Source of the DNA: Rhodanobacter sp.
GTDB taxonomy: Bacteria > Pseudomonadota > Gammaproteobacteria > Xanthomonadales > Rhodanobacteraceae
DNA: 8,577 nucleotides
Assembly: GCA_026193555.1 (NCBI GenBank)
Contig: JAPHUU010000259.1
Coordinates: 1 to 8,577 of the forward strand
Direction: 5' to 3'
The stretch's first letter is position 1; each line of letters begins with the position of its first letter. Below are positions 1 through 6,485 of this stretch, piece after piece. Made by a program: the position numbers and the translations under genes. The notes under the pieces are model-generated. The model was not told the origin of the DNA and did no database searches. It was given only the letters and a program-made list of their open reading frames with translations.

Positions 1-1827
1 CAGGCCGGTGATGTCCTCGACGTTCTTGAAGTGCGACGGATCAACCCGGGTTTCGAACAGCTGGTCGAGCCTGGCGACGAACTTCGCATCACCGCCCATC
101 GCATGGATCAGCCCAGGCACGTCCTGCGGCACGTACCACGAGTACTGCCATGCATTGCCCTCGGTGTAGTCGCTGCCGTAGCCGGCGAACGTCGGGTCGA
201 ACGGTTCGCGGAACTTGCCGTCGATCAGCCGGGCGCGCATGAAGCCGGTCTTCGGATCCCAGGTGTTGCGCCAGTTGCCGGCGCGCCTGGCGAAGGTTGC
301 GGCAATGCCGGTCTTGCCCATCGCCCTGGCCATCTGCGCCAGCGACCAGTCGTCATACGCGTATTCCAGCGTCTTGGACGCCGCCTCCGACTCCCTGTCG
401 ATCGGCACGTAGCCGAGTTTCATGTAGTCGGCCAGATCCCCGTACGGCCCGTAGGTCGCGCTGGCGACCATAGCCTTCAGCGCCGCGTCCGCATCGAAGC
501 CGCGCACGCCCTTGACGTACGCATCGGCGATCACCGGCACCGCGTGGTAGCCGATCATGCACCACGTCTCCAGCCCCTGATATGCCCATACCGGCAGGAT
601 GCCGAACGGACTGGACTGGCCCGCGGCGATCAGCGAGCGGATGAAGTCGGTGCTGTGGCCGGGATTGAGCAGCACCATCAGCGGCTGCTGCGCCCGATAC
701 ACGTCCCACAGCGACCAGGTCGAGTAGAACTCGAAACCCCGCGCCCGATGCACCGCGTGATCCGGGCCGCGATAGTCGCCGTTGGCGTCCATGCTCAGCG
801 TGGGCGAGAGCATCGCGTGATACAGCGCGGTGTAGAACATCGTGCGCGCCGGCTTCGGCGCATCGACGTCGATCACCGCCAGCGCCTTGTTCCATGCCGC
901 CGTGGCCTCGGCATGGCGGGCGTCGAAATCCCAGCCCGAACCGTCCCGATCGAGATTGGCCACCGCGTTCGCCGCACTCACCGGCGAGATCGCCACCTTC
1001 GTTTCCAGCGGTTGTTTCAGCTTGCCGAAATCAAACACGCCGACCAGCGCGCGGCCGTTCTGGGCATCGGCATCCTCGGCCTGGTGGCCCGGACCGCTGA
1101 AGCCCTTGTAGGGCAGATTGGTCTCGCGGTTGTACAGCTCGCGCGAGCGCATCGGCTGCGAGAAACGCATCGCGAAACAGAGCTCGCGCCCCGGCGCCCA
1201 GCCCCGCGTGGTGCGGCAGCCGGTGACCGTGCCGTCGGCATGTGCGCGCAGATCTGCCCACAGCACCTTGCCGGGGTAGTCATAGATGCTCGGGCGCAGG
1301 TCCAGCAGCACGTGCGCCGGCTGGTCCGCGGGGAACGTGTAGCGATGCCATCCGACCCGGCGTCCCGCGGTGAGTTCAGCGCGCACGCCGTAGTCGCTCA
1401 GGGTCACCGCGTAATAGCCTGCCTGCACCACCTCGCTGGCGTGCGAAAAGCGCGAGCGGTAGCCGCTGCGCGGCGTGGCCGGGTCACCGGGATCGAGCTT
1501 CACCGCACCGGCAATCGGCATCACCAGCACATCACCCAGATCCGAATGACCGGAACCGGAGAAGTGCGTATGCGAGAAACCCATGATGCTGCTGTCGCCG
1601 TACTGGTAGCCGGCCGCCCACTTGTAGGCATGCTTGAAATCCGGCATCGCGGTGTCCGGCGACAACTGGATCATCCCGAACGGCACGGTGGCACCGGGAA
1701 AGGTGTGGCCGTCGCCAGCGGTGCCGATCCTTGGGTCGACCGCGGCGGCATGGCCGGTCGCCGCGGCAGCCGGCGCGCTGGCCGCGAGCGCCAGAGACAG
1801 AACAAGCATGGGCTTGAATCGGGGCAT
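1..1827 (-). CDS. GH92 family alpha-mannosidase, secreted (3' end beyond the window)
   Basis: Glycoside hydrolase family 92 enzymes are calcium-dependent exo-acting alpha-mannosidases, mostly alpha-1,2, that trim mannose from N-glycans and mannans. The 609 visible residues begin with a signal peptide (MPRFKP, then a hydrophobic Leu/Ala stretch to about residue 23, no lipobox Cys), so the enzyme is probably periplasmic or exported. Family marks in order: the N-terminal GTAGDGHTFPGATVPFG (about 35-51), GFSHTHFSGSG, a WSLWDVYR segment with Asp375, and EGNAWQY with Glu556, which by family analogy is the general acid. The frame is still open at DITGL at the window edge. Families of this type usually have about 740-790 residues, so the stretch with GNEPSH and the catalytic-base Asp pair should lie outside. 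The start at 1827 has GAGGTG about 5 nt upstream; an internal ATG at codon 7 is less likely. It is divergent from the sugar operon and probably supplies its substrate. Linkage specificity cannot be read from the sequence. Confidence 0.93.
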   Translation of the reverse strand, partial: MPRFKPMLVLSLALAASAPAAAATGHAAAVDPRIGTAGDGHTFPGATVPFGMIQLSPDTAMPDFKHAYKWAAGYQYGDSSIMGFSHTHFSGSGHSDLGDVLVMPIAGAVKLDPGDPATPRSGYRSRFSHASEVVQAGYYAVTLSDYGVRAELTAGRRVGWHRYTFPADQPAHVLLDLRPSIYDYPGKVLWADLRAHADGTVTGCRTTRGWAPGRELCFAMRFSQPMRSRELYNRETNLPYKGFSGPGHQAEDADAQNGRALVGVFDFGKLKQPLETKVAISPVSAANAVANLDRDGSGWDFDARHAEATAAWNKALAVIDVDAPKPARTMFYTALYHAMLSPTLSMDANGDYRGPDHAVHRARGFEFYSTWSLWDVYRAQQPLMVLLNPGHSTDFIRSLIAAGQSSPFGILPVWAYQGLETWCMIGYHAVPVIADAYVKGVRGFDADAALKAMVASATYGPYGDLADYMKLGYVPIDRESEAASKTLEYAYDDWSLAQMARAMGKTGIAATFARRAGNWRNTWDPKTGFMRARLIDGKFREPFDPTFAGYGSDYTEGNAWQYSWYVPQDVPGLIHAMGGDAKFVARLDQLFETRVDPSHFKNVEDITGL

Positions 1828-1908
1828 CGAGCACCTCGTCACCGGGGTTGCGAAAGCTGACGGTAGCACCGCAGACGGGCATGTTGCAGCGCGTGATCGG
1901 CGAATGCG

Positions 1909-1922
1909 TGAAAACGGTTACA
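1909..1922. promoter_or_regulatory. Candidate LacI-family operator
   Basis: The site TGAAAACGGTTACA fits the classic LacI/GalR-family pattern TGNAANCGNTTNCA at every fixed position and is 10/14 palindromic around the central CG. It lies about 82 bp from the GH92 start and 74 bp from the permease start, in the middle of the divergent spacer, so one regulator could repress both transcripts. No lacI-type gene is inside the window. The surrounding spacer (1828-1996) has no convincing -35/-10 pair in either direction, so promoter positions are not assigned. Confidence 0.55.
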
Positions 1923-1996
1923 TTGTCCCGGTTGCTGGCTTGCGCCCCCCGCCGCCACGCATCTCATATCTCCATTGTCAGAACCGGGAATCCGCC

Positions 1997-3307
1997 ATGG
2001 CTTTTGCCGCTATACCTACATCCGTGCCCACGCCAGACACCGGTACTCACCGTACCCGTTACACCAGCCATCCGCTGGCGATGGGCGTGCTGACCACGAT
2101 CTTCTTCATGTGGGGCTTCCTGACCTGTCTCAACGACATCCTGATCCCGCACCTGAAGTCGATCTTCCAGCTGAGCTACGCCCAGGTGATGCTGGTGCAG
2201 TTCACCTTCTTCGGCGCGTACTTCCTGATGGCGATGCCGGCCGGTCGGCTGGTCGCCGCACTGGGCTACAAGAAGGGCATCGTGGCCGGACTGGCCATCG
2301 CCGGCATTGGTGCGCTGGGCTTCTGGCCGGCGGCGGGCCTGCACTTGTATCCGGCCTTTCTCGGCGCGCTGTTCGTGCTGGCCACCGGCATCACCGTGCT
2401 GCAGGTGGCGGCCAATCCCTACGTGGCACTGCTCGGGCCGGAGAAAACCAGCTCCAGCCGGCTCACCCTGGCGCAGGCACTGAACTCGTTCGGCACCTTT
2501 CTGGCACCCTGGTTCGGCGGGTTTCTGATTCTTTCCAATGTGGTCAAGAGCCCGACCGAACTCGTCGCACTGGCACCGGCCGAGCAACTGGTCTATCAGA
2601 CCCAGCAGGCACAGGCCGTGCAGGGTCCCTACATCGGCCTGGCGGTGGTGTTGTTCCTGCTGGCGATCTTCGTCTGGCTGTTTCGCCTGCCGGCACTGAC
2701 CGAGGCCACCGACAGGGGCGACCATGCCAAGCACACCTTTATCGAAGTACTGCGGCATCCGCATGTGCTGTTCGGCGTGCTGGGTATCTTCTTCTACGTC
2801 GGCGCCGAGGTGTCGATCGGCAGCTTCATGGTCAACTACCTGTCGATGCCGGACATCGGGCACCTCAGTGAGCAACAGGCCGCCCGTTACGTCGCTTTCT
2901 ACTGGGGTGGCGCCATGGTGGGCCGCTTCATCGGTTCGGCGTTGATGGCGCGCATCTCGCCGCGCAAGATGCTGGCCACGTTTGCGGCGATCAACGCCCT
3001 GCTGGTGGCCACCACCATGCTGAGCACCGGCGGCGTGGCGATGTACAGCATCATCGCGATCGGCCTGTTCAACTCGATCATGTTCCCGACCATCTTTGCG
3101 CTCGGCATCGAGCGGCTGGGGCCGATGACCAGCAAAGCCTCCAGCCTGCTGATCATGGCCATCGTGGGCGGCGCGATCGTGCCGTTCGTGCAGGGCATGT
3201 TCGCCGATCACATCGGACTGCAGCATGCGTTTTTCCTGCCGCTGCTGTGCTATCTGTACATCGTGTTCTATGGCGTCAGCGGCTCCCGGATCCGCAGCGC
3301 CGACTAG
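1997..3307 (+). CDS. FucP/NagP/GluP-type MFS sugar permease
   Basis: A 436-residue inner-membrane sugar:proton symporter of the fucose-permease branch of the major facilitator superfamily. A short hydrophilic N-terminus (about 26 residues) precedes TM1, which carries FFMWGFLTCLNDILIPHLK. Asp47 aligns with the proton-coupling Asp46 of E. coli FucP. TM4 carries VLQVAANPYVALLGPE, where Gln136 stands at the position of FucP Glu135, followed by LAQALNSFGTFLAPWFGG. The Gln form is typical of the NagP/GluP-like hexose and N-acetylhexosamine permeases rather than true fucose permeases. A polar loop near residues 180-210 and a second set of helices up to about residue 430 complete a normal 12-helix length. 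The chosen ATG has GGGAA about 7 nt upstream; the frame stays open further 5' but runs into the GH92 control region. It is first in the operon with a fructokinase and a sugar isomerase, so mannose is the likely cargo, with fructose or glucose as alternatives. Confidence 0.9.
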   Translation: MAFAAIPTSVPTPDTGTHRTRYTSHPLAMGVLTTIFFMWGFLTCLNDILIPHLKSIFQLSYAQVMLVQFTFFGAYFLMAMPAGRLVAALGYKKGIVAGLAIAGIGALGFWPAAGLHLYPAFLGALFVLATGITVLQVAANPYVALLGPEKTSSSRLTLAQALNSFGTFLAPWFGGFLILSNVVKSPTELVALAPAEQLVYQTQQAQAVQGPYIGLAVVLFLLAIFVWLFRLPALTEATDRGDHAKHTFIEVLRHPHVLFGVLGIFFYVGAEVSIGSFMVNYLSMPDIGHLSEQQAARYVAFYWGGAMVGRFIGSALMARISPRKMLATFAAINALLVATTMLSTGGVAMYSIIAIGLFNSIMFPTIFALGIERLGPMTSKASSLLIMAIVGGAIVPFVQGMFADHIGLQHAFFLPLLCYLYIVFYGVSGSRIRSAD

Positions 3308-3342
3308 TCGCCGTTCCCCATCGCTCAGTGGCAGGCATGACC

Positions 3343-4317
3343 ATGCGACCCATTCTTTGTTTCGGCGAGGCACTGATCGACCTGCATGCCAGCGGCATCG
3401 ACGAGCGCGGTTTTGCCACCGGCTTCACACCATTCGCCGGCGGCGCGCCGGCGAATGTCGCGGTGGCGGTGGCGCGGGTCGGCGGCGCGGCGCGCTTCGC
3501 CGGCATGCTGGCAGGCGACCGTTTCGGCGACTTCCTGCTCGACAGCCTGCAGCGCGCCGGCGTCGGCACCGACGACGTGGCGCGCACCGACGAGGCGAGC
3601 ACGGCACTTGCCTTCGTCGCCCTGGATGCTCACGGCGAACGCAGCTTCAGCTTCTATCGCGACCACACGGCCGACCTGCTGTTCCGCCCGAGCGACTTTC
3701 GCGCCGATACGTTCCGCGACATTGCGTTGTTCCACGTCTGCTCCAACAGCATGACCGAGCCGACGCTGGCGGCGACCACCCGCGAAGGCATGCAGCGGGC
3801 GCACGGTGCCGGCGCGCTGGTCAGCTTCGACCTGAATCTGCGCCCTGCGCTGTGGCCGCACGGGGTCGACCCGCAGCCTCTGGTGTGGCCCGCGCTGCAT
3901 CTGGCCGATGTGGTGAAACTGAGCGCCGAGGAATTCACCTGGCTCGCGGTGGATGGCGAGCAGGCCGCGCTTGATCGCCTGTGGCTGGGCCGCACCCGGC
4001 TGCTGGTGGTGACCGATGGCGCGGGGGTGCTGCGCTGGTTCCATCCCGATGCCGAAGGCGAGCTGCCCTGCTATCCGGTCGCGGCGGTCGACACCACCGC
4101 CGCTGGCGACGCTTTCGTCGGCGGTCTGCTGTGCTGTCTGGCCGAACTCGATGCCGACCCCGACCGCATCGACCGGCTGGTGAACAAACTGCCGCGCCTG
4201 CACGCCATGCTGCGTTTCGCCGCAGCCTGCGGTGCGCTCACCGTCACCCGACAGGGTTCATTCGCCGCGATGCCCAGCGGTGACGAGGTACTGGCCTTCA
4301 TGGAACAGCAGGCATGA
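3343..4317 (+). CDS. PfkB-family fructokinase (ribokinase-like sugar kinase)
   Basis: A 324-residue cytoplasmic sugar kinase, most like bacterial fructokinases that convert fructose and ATP to fructose-6-phosphate. It opens with ILCFGEALIDL, then has the N-terminal PfkB signature GGAPANVAVAVARVGG (33-48). Next come the substrate-lid region, FDLNLRPALW (the ribokinase-type DxNxR stretch), VVKLSAEEF and VVTDGAGV. The C-terminal PfkB signature DTTAAGDAFVGG (250-261) includes the predicted catalytic base Asp256 and the GAGD-like anion hole. The ATG at 3343 is preferred because AGG sits 7 nt upstream; an in-frame ATG at 3337 would add two residues. The gap to the permease stop is about 35 bp, and the 3' end overlaps the next gene by ATGA, so the two proteins are probably translationally coupled. 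Fructokinase next to a mannose-isomerase-like protein indicates fructose as the substrate. 2-keto-3-deoxygluconate kinase or another PfkB activity is less likely. Confidence 0.88.
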   Translation: MRPILCFGEALIDLHASGIDERGFATGFTPFAGGAPANVAVAVARVGGAARFAGMLAGDRFGDFLLDSLQRAGVGTDDVARTDEASTALAFVALDAHGERSFSFYRDHTADLLFRPSDFRADTFRDIALFHVCSNSMTEPTLAATTREGMQRAHGAGALVSFDLNLRPALWPHGVDPQPLVWPALHLADVVKLSAEEFTWLAVDGEQAALDRLWLGRTRLLVVTDGAGVLRWFHPDAEGELPCYPVAAVDTTAAGDAFVGGLLCCLAELDADPDRIDRLVNKLPRLHAMLRFAAACGALTVTRQGSFAAMPSGDEVLAFMEQQA

Positions 4318-5531
4318 GCGCGATACCGCCGACACCCGACTTCCGCTCCGTCGCGTTCCTGCGCGAGCACATCGCACGGACGATGGCGTTCTATCACCCG
4401 CGGGCGATCGATCCGGCAGGCGGCTTCTTCCACTACTTCAGGGACGACGGCACGATCTACGATCGCCGCCATCGCCATCTGGTCAGCAGCACGCGCTTCG
4501 TCTTCAACTACGCGATGGCGGCGATCGAGTTCGGCGACGACCCGGCATCCAGCGGCGCCTATCTCGAAGCGGCGCGGCATGGCCTGCGCTACCTGCGCGA
4601 GGTGCATCGCGATCCACAGGGCGGCGGCTACGCCTGGACGATCCACGATGGCCTGCCCGACGATCGCACCAACCACGCCTACGGCGTGGCGTTCGTGCTG
4701 CTCGCCTATGCCTCCGCACGCAAGGCCGGTATCGCCGAGGCCGCCGCCTGGATGGAGGAGACCTGGCAGTTGCTGGAGCAGCGCTACTGGGACGCCGGTG
4801 CCGGGCTGTACCGCGACGAGGCCGATGCCGACTGGCAGTTCAGCGACTACCGCGGCCAGAACGCGAACATGCACATGTGCGAGGCGATGCTGGCCGCCTA
4901 CGAGGCCAGCGACGAGCCGCGCTATCTCGACCGCGCACTGATCCTTGCCGACCACATCACCCGTCGCCAGGCGGCCCAGGCCGACGGGCTGGTGTGGGAA
5001 CACTACGACCGTCACTGGAACATCGACTGGGACTACCACCGCGACGATCCGAAACACCTGTTCCGGCCGTGGGGTTTCCAGCCCGGCCACCAGACCGAAT
5101 GGGCCAAGCTGCTGCTGATCCTGGAGCCGCTGCTGCTGGAACGCGGGCGCGAGGAAGACTGGCTGCTGCCGACCGCGATGCAGCTGTTCGACATCGCACT
5201 GGCGCGCGCCTGGGACGACCGGCACGGCGGCATCTGCTACGGCTTCGCGCCCGATGGTGGCGTCTGCGACGACGACAAGTATTTCTGGGTGCAGGCCGAG
5301 TCGCTGGTCGCCGCCGCGCTGCTGCACGCGCGCACCGGCCTGGCTGTCTACGACGAGTGGTACGGGAAATTGTGGGCCTATGCCTGGGAGCACTTCGTCG
5401 ATCACCGCTACGGCGCCTGGTACCGCATCCTCACCGTCGACAACCGCAAGCTCAACGACGAGAAGAGCCCGGCCGGCAAGACCGATTACCACACCATGGG
5501 CGCCTGCCACGAGTTGCTGCAGCTGTTTTGA
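4314..5531 (+). CDS. AGE-superfamily sugar isomerase/epimerase, probable D-mannose isomerase
   Basis: A 405-residue cytoplasmic (alpha/alpha)6-barrel enzyme of the N-acylglucosamine 2-epimerase superfamily. Landmarks in order: STRFVFNYA (Arg61), NHAYGVAF (about 120-127), MHMCEAML (His187, Glu190), FQPGHQTEWAKLL (His259), DKYFWVQAESL (321-331) and KTDYHTMGACHELL (His393). His259 and His393 match the pair used as acid/base catalysts in YihS and the mannose isomerases. The length agrees with those enzymes (about 400-415 residues). It begins inside the fructokinase stop codon (ATGA) and closes the operon. With a fructokinase directly upstream and an alpha-mannosidase nearby, the likely reaction is D-mannose to D-fructose. 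Cellobiose 2-epimerase and GlcNAc 2-epimerase share the fold and cannot be excluded by sequence alone, but neither product would need a fructokinase. Confidence 0.87.
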   Translation: MSAIPPTPDFRSVAFLREHIARTMAFYHPRAIDPAGGFFHYFRDDGTIYDRRHRHLVSSTRFVFNYAMAAIEFGDDPASSGAYLEAARHGLRYLREVHRDPQGGGYAWTIHDGLPDDRTNHAYGVAFVLLAYASARKAGIAEAAAWMEETWQLLEQRYWDAGAGLYRDEADADWQFSDYRGQNANMHMCEAMLAAYEASDEPRYLDRALILADHITRRQAAQADGLVWEHYDRHWNIDWDYHRDDPKHLFRPWGFQPGHQTEWAKLLLILEPLLLERGREEDWLLPTAMQLFDIALARAWDDRHGGICYGFAPDGGVCDDDKYFWVQAESLVAAALLHARTGLAVYDEWYGKLWAYAWEHFVDHRYGAWYRILTVDNRKLNDEKSPAGKTDYHTMGACHELLQLF

Positions 5532-5577
5532 CCCGTGTACCGGGATGTGCCGATGGTGCTCGCGATGCGAATGGCCG

Positions 5578-5612
5578 CGTACATGGTGCCCCGCGCGTGG
5601 GGCCCATGCACG
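5578..5612. other. Long imperfect hairpin before the terminator
   Basis: CATGG (5582-5586), a bulged T, GCCCC (5588-5592), a 6-nt loop, then GGGGC and CCATG (5599-5608) form a 10-bp stem with one bulge. Two or three outer pairs (5578-5580 with 5610-5612) extend it after one mismatch. It lies between the sugar operon stop and the terminator and has no U-run of its own. It may stabilise the 3' end of the operon transcript or be part of a tandem termination region; this role is inferred. Confidence 0.45.
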
Positions 5613-5643
5613 AAAAAGGCGGCAGTCCACGACTGCCGCCTTT
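5613..5643. terminator. Bidirectional rho-independent terminator between convergent genes
   Basis: AAAGGCGGCAGTC (5615-5627) and GACTGCCGCCTTT (5631-5643) are a perfect 13-bp inverted repeat around the 3-nt loop CAC. Read leftwards the stem ends in five T (from 5617 to 5613), so it is strongest for ssb, 32 bp beyond the ssb stop. Read rightwards the tail is three T, so it can also end the isomerase transcript. Confidence 0.85.
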
Positions 5644-5674
5644 CACTTGATCAATACCTTGAGACTAGTGTTCG

Positions 5675-6172
5675 CTAGAAGGGAATCTCGTCGTCCGCGA
5701 AGCCGTTGTCGGCAGGCGATGGTGCCTGACGCTGCTGGTCGTCGCGATCGCTGCCGCCACGCGAAGCACCTGCGCCGCCTTGGCGCTGGCCACCGCTGGC
5801 ACTCTGCGGGCGCTCGCGCTGGCCACCACCACCTTCGTTGCCGCCGAGCATCTGCATCTCGCTGGCGATGATGTCGGTCGAATAACGCTCGATGCCGTCC
5901 TTGCCGGTGTACTTGTCGGTACGCAGCGAACCTTCGATGTAGACCTGCCGGCCCTTCTTCAGGTAATCGCCGGCGATCTCGGCCAGCCGCCCGAACAGCT
6001 TCACGCGGTGCCATTCGGTCTTCTCGACCTTTTCGCCGCTCTGCTTGTCGGTCCAGCTCTCCGACGTGGCGAGGTTCAGCGTGGTGACTGCCGTGCCGCC
6101 GCCGGTATGGCGCATTTCCGGATCCGCGCCGAGATTGCCGACCAGGATGACCTTGTTGATGCCACGTGCCAT
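5675..6172 (-). CDS. ssb: Single-stranded DNA-binding protein
   Basis: A 165-residue SSB that coats single-stranded DNA as a tetramer during replication, repair and recombination. The OB-fold spans about residues 1-110 ([16 protein letters not shown], then [21 protein letters not shown]). Trp40, Trp54, His55 and Phe60 fall at the same numbers as in E. coli SSB, while the E. coli Trp88 position is Tyr88. A flexible Gly/Gln/Arg/Ser-rich linker (about 111-155) leads to the acidic tip ADDEIPF, the peptide that recruits partner repair proteins; E. coli ends in DDDIPF. The ATG at 6172 is chosen because MARGINKV is the family start and GAGGA lies 6 nt upstream; the frame could extend to 6199, but those residues are not family-like. 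It is followed by a strong terminator. The MFS gene upstream on the same strand recalls the uvrA-MFS-ssb order of pseudomonads and relatives. Confidence 0.97.
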   Translation of the reverse strand: MARGINKVILVGNLGADPEMRHTGGGTAVTTLNLATSESWTDKQSGEKVEKTEWHRVKLFGRLAEIAGDYLKKGRQVYIEGSLRTDKYTGKDGIERYSTDIIASEMQMLGGNEGGGGQRERPQSASGGQRQGGAGASRGGSDRDDQQRQAPSPADNGFADDEIPF

Positions 6173-6240
6173 GGGATGTCCTCGTTGGGCCGACCGCAAG
6201 TCAGGAGTAGTTGCGGCCGGAGTGGTGAATCAGGCTGGCT

Positions 6241-6268
6241 ATCATAACCTTGCCACGGGGCGAGTCCA
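6241..6268 (-). promoter_or_regulatory. Probable sigma70 promoter of ssb
   Basis: On the minus strand TGGACT (6268-6263) and TATGAT (6246-6241) are separated by 16 bp and match the -35 and -10 consensus at 4/6 and 5/6 positions. Transcription would begin near 6234, giving a leader of about 60 nt before the ssb ATG. No SOS-type box was seen here. Confidence 0.5.
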
Positions 6269-6485
6269 GAGCGTTTGGGACCGGAAGGGCTGTAGGCATC
6301 GACCGCCATGCATCGCGCGCGCCGGCTGAGTCGGTCGCGGCCGCTGCCGGTGCCTGTCCGGCGAACCACGCAGGCCCCCCTCTTGATGAGTACACGCCAG
6401 CGGTTATCCCCCCCCCCGCTGCCGCTGGCCACCCTTGCGCCGATGGCTTGTTTTCAGCCAGGCAAATCTTGTCCCGACACCGCGG
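6269..6485. other. Intergenic stretch without a supported gene
   Basis: Together with the ssb leader and promoter, this makes a 313-bp gap between ssb and the upstream MFS gene. Short open frames on both strands here have no recognisable domain, no good ribosome site and a biased Arg/Pro/Ala composition, so none is called. Visible structure is limited to a run of ten C (6408-6417), a run of six C just before it, and small hairpins at 6346-6362 (5-bp stem) and 6444-6460 (5-bp stem, no T-run). No clear terminator for the MFS gene was found, so some readthrough into ssb is possible. Confidence 0.5.
6408..6417. repeat. Homopolymer run of ten C (G on the minus strand)
   Basis: Ten consecutive C follow GGTTAT. 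The run is intergenic, about 70 bp beyond the MFS stop and about 140 bp upstream of the ssb -35 element. It is the longest single-base run noticed in the window. Such tracts can vary in length by strand slippage and are also a common site of sequencing error. Confidence 0.85.

Noticed and set aside
31..1860. A 609-codon open frame on the plus strand opposite the GH92 gene
   Set aside because: It is codon-for-codon in register with GH92 on the other strand. In GC-rich genes TTA, CTA and TCA codons are scarce, so the complementary frame stays open. Its translation is Arg/His-rich with no domain. GH92 motifs on the minus strand are unambiguous.
1940..1970. Possible promoter TTGCGC with a CATATC-like -10 before the permease
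   Set aside because: The -10 candidates match only three of six positions and the spacing is 18-19 bp; too weak to annotate.
1634..1996. A long N-terminal extension of the permease reaching into the GH92 gene
   Set aside because: The extension would run through the GH92 coding region and the operator-bearing spacer and has no family similarity; the protein aligns from the ATG at 1997.
1964..3373. A 469-codon minus-strand frame opposite the permease
   Set aside because: Same in-register antisense effect; Gln/His/Arg-rich product without recognisable features.
4071..5630. A 519-codon minus-strand frame opposite the kinase and isomerase
   Set aside because: It spans two real genes and the terminator region. 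It is in register with the isomerase and is explained by rare TTA/CTA/TCA codons.
6201..6395. A 64-codon minus-strand frame upstream of ssb
   Set aside because: It overlaps the likely ssb promoter, has no convincing ribosome site and no recognisable sequence features.
6444..6460. Hairpin TGGCT/AGCCA as a terminator for the MFS gene
   Set aside because: Only 5 bp of stem with a 7-nt loop and no T-run on either strand.
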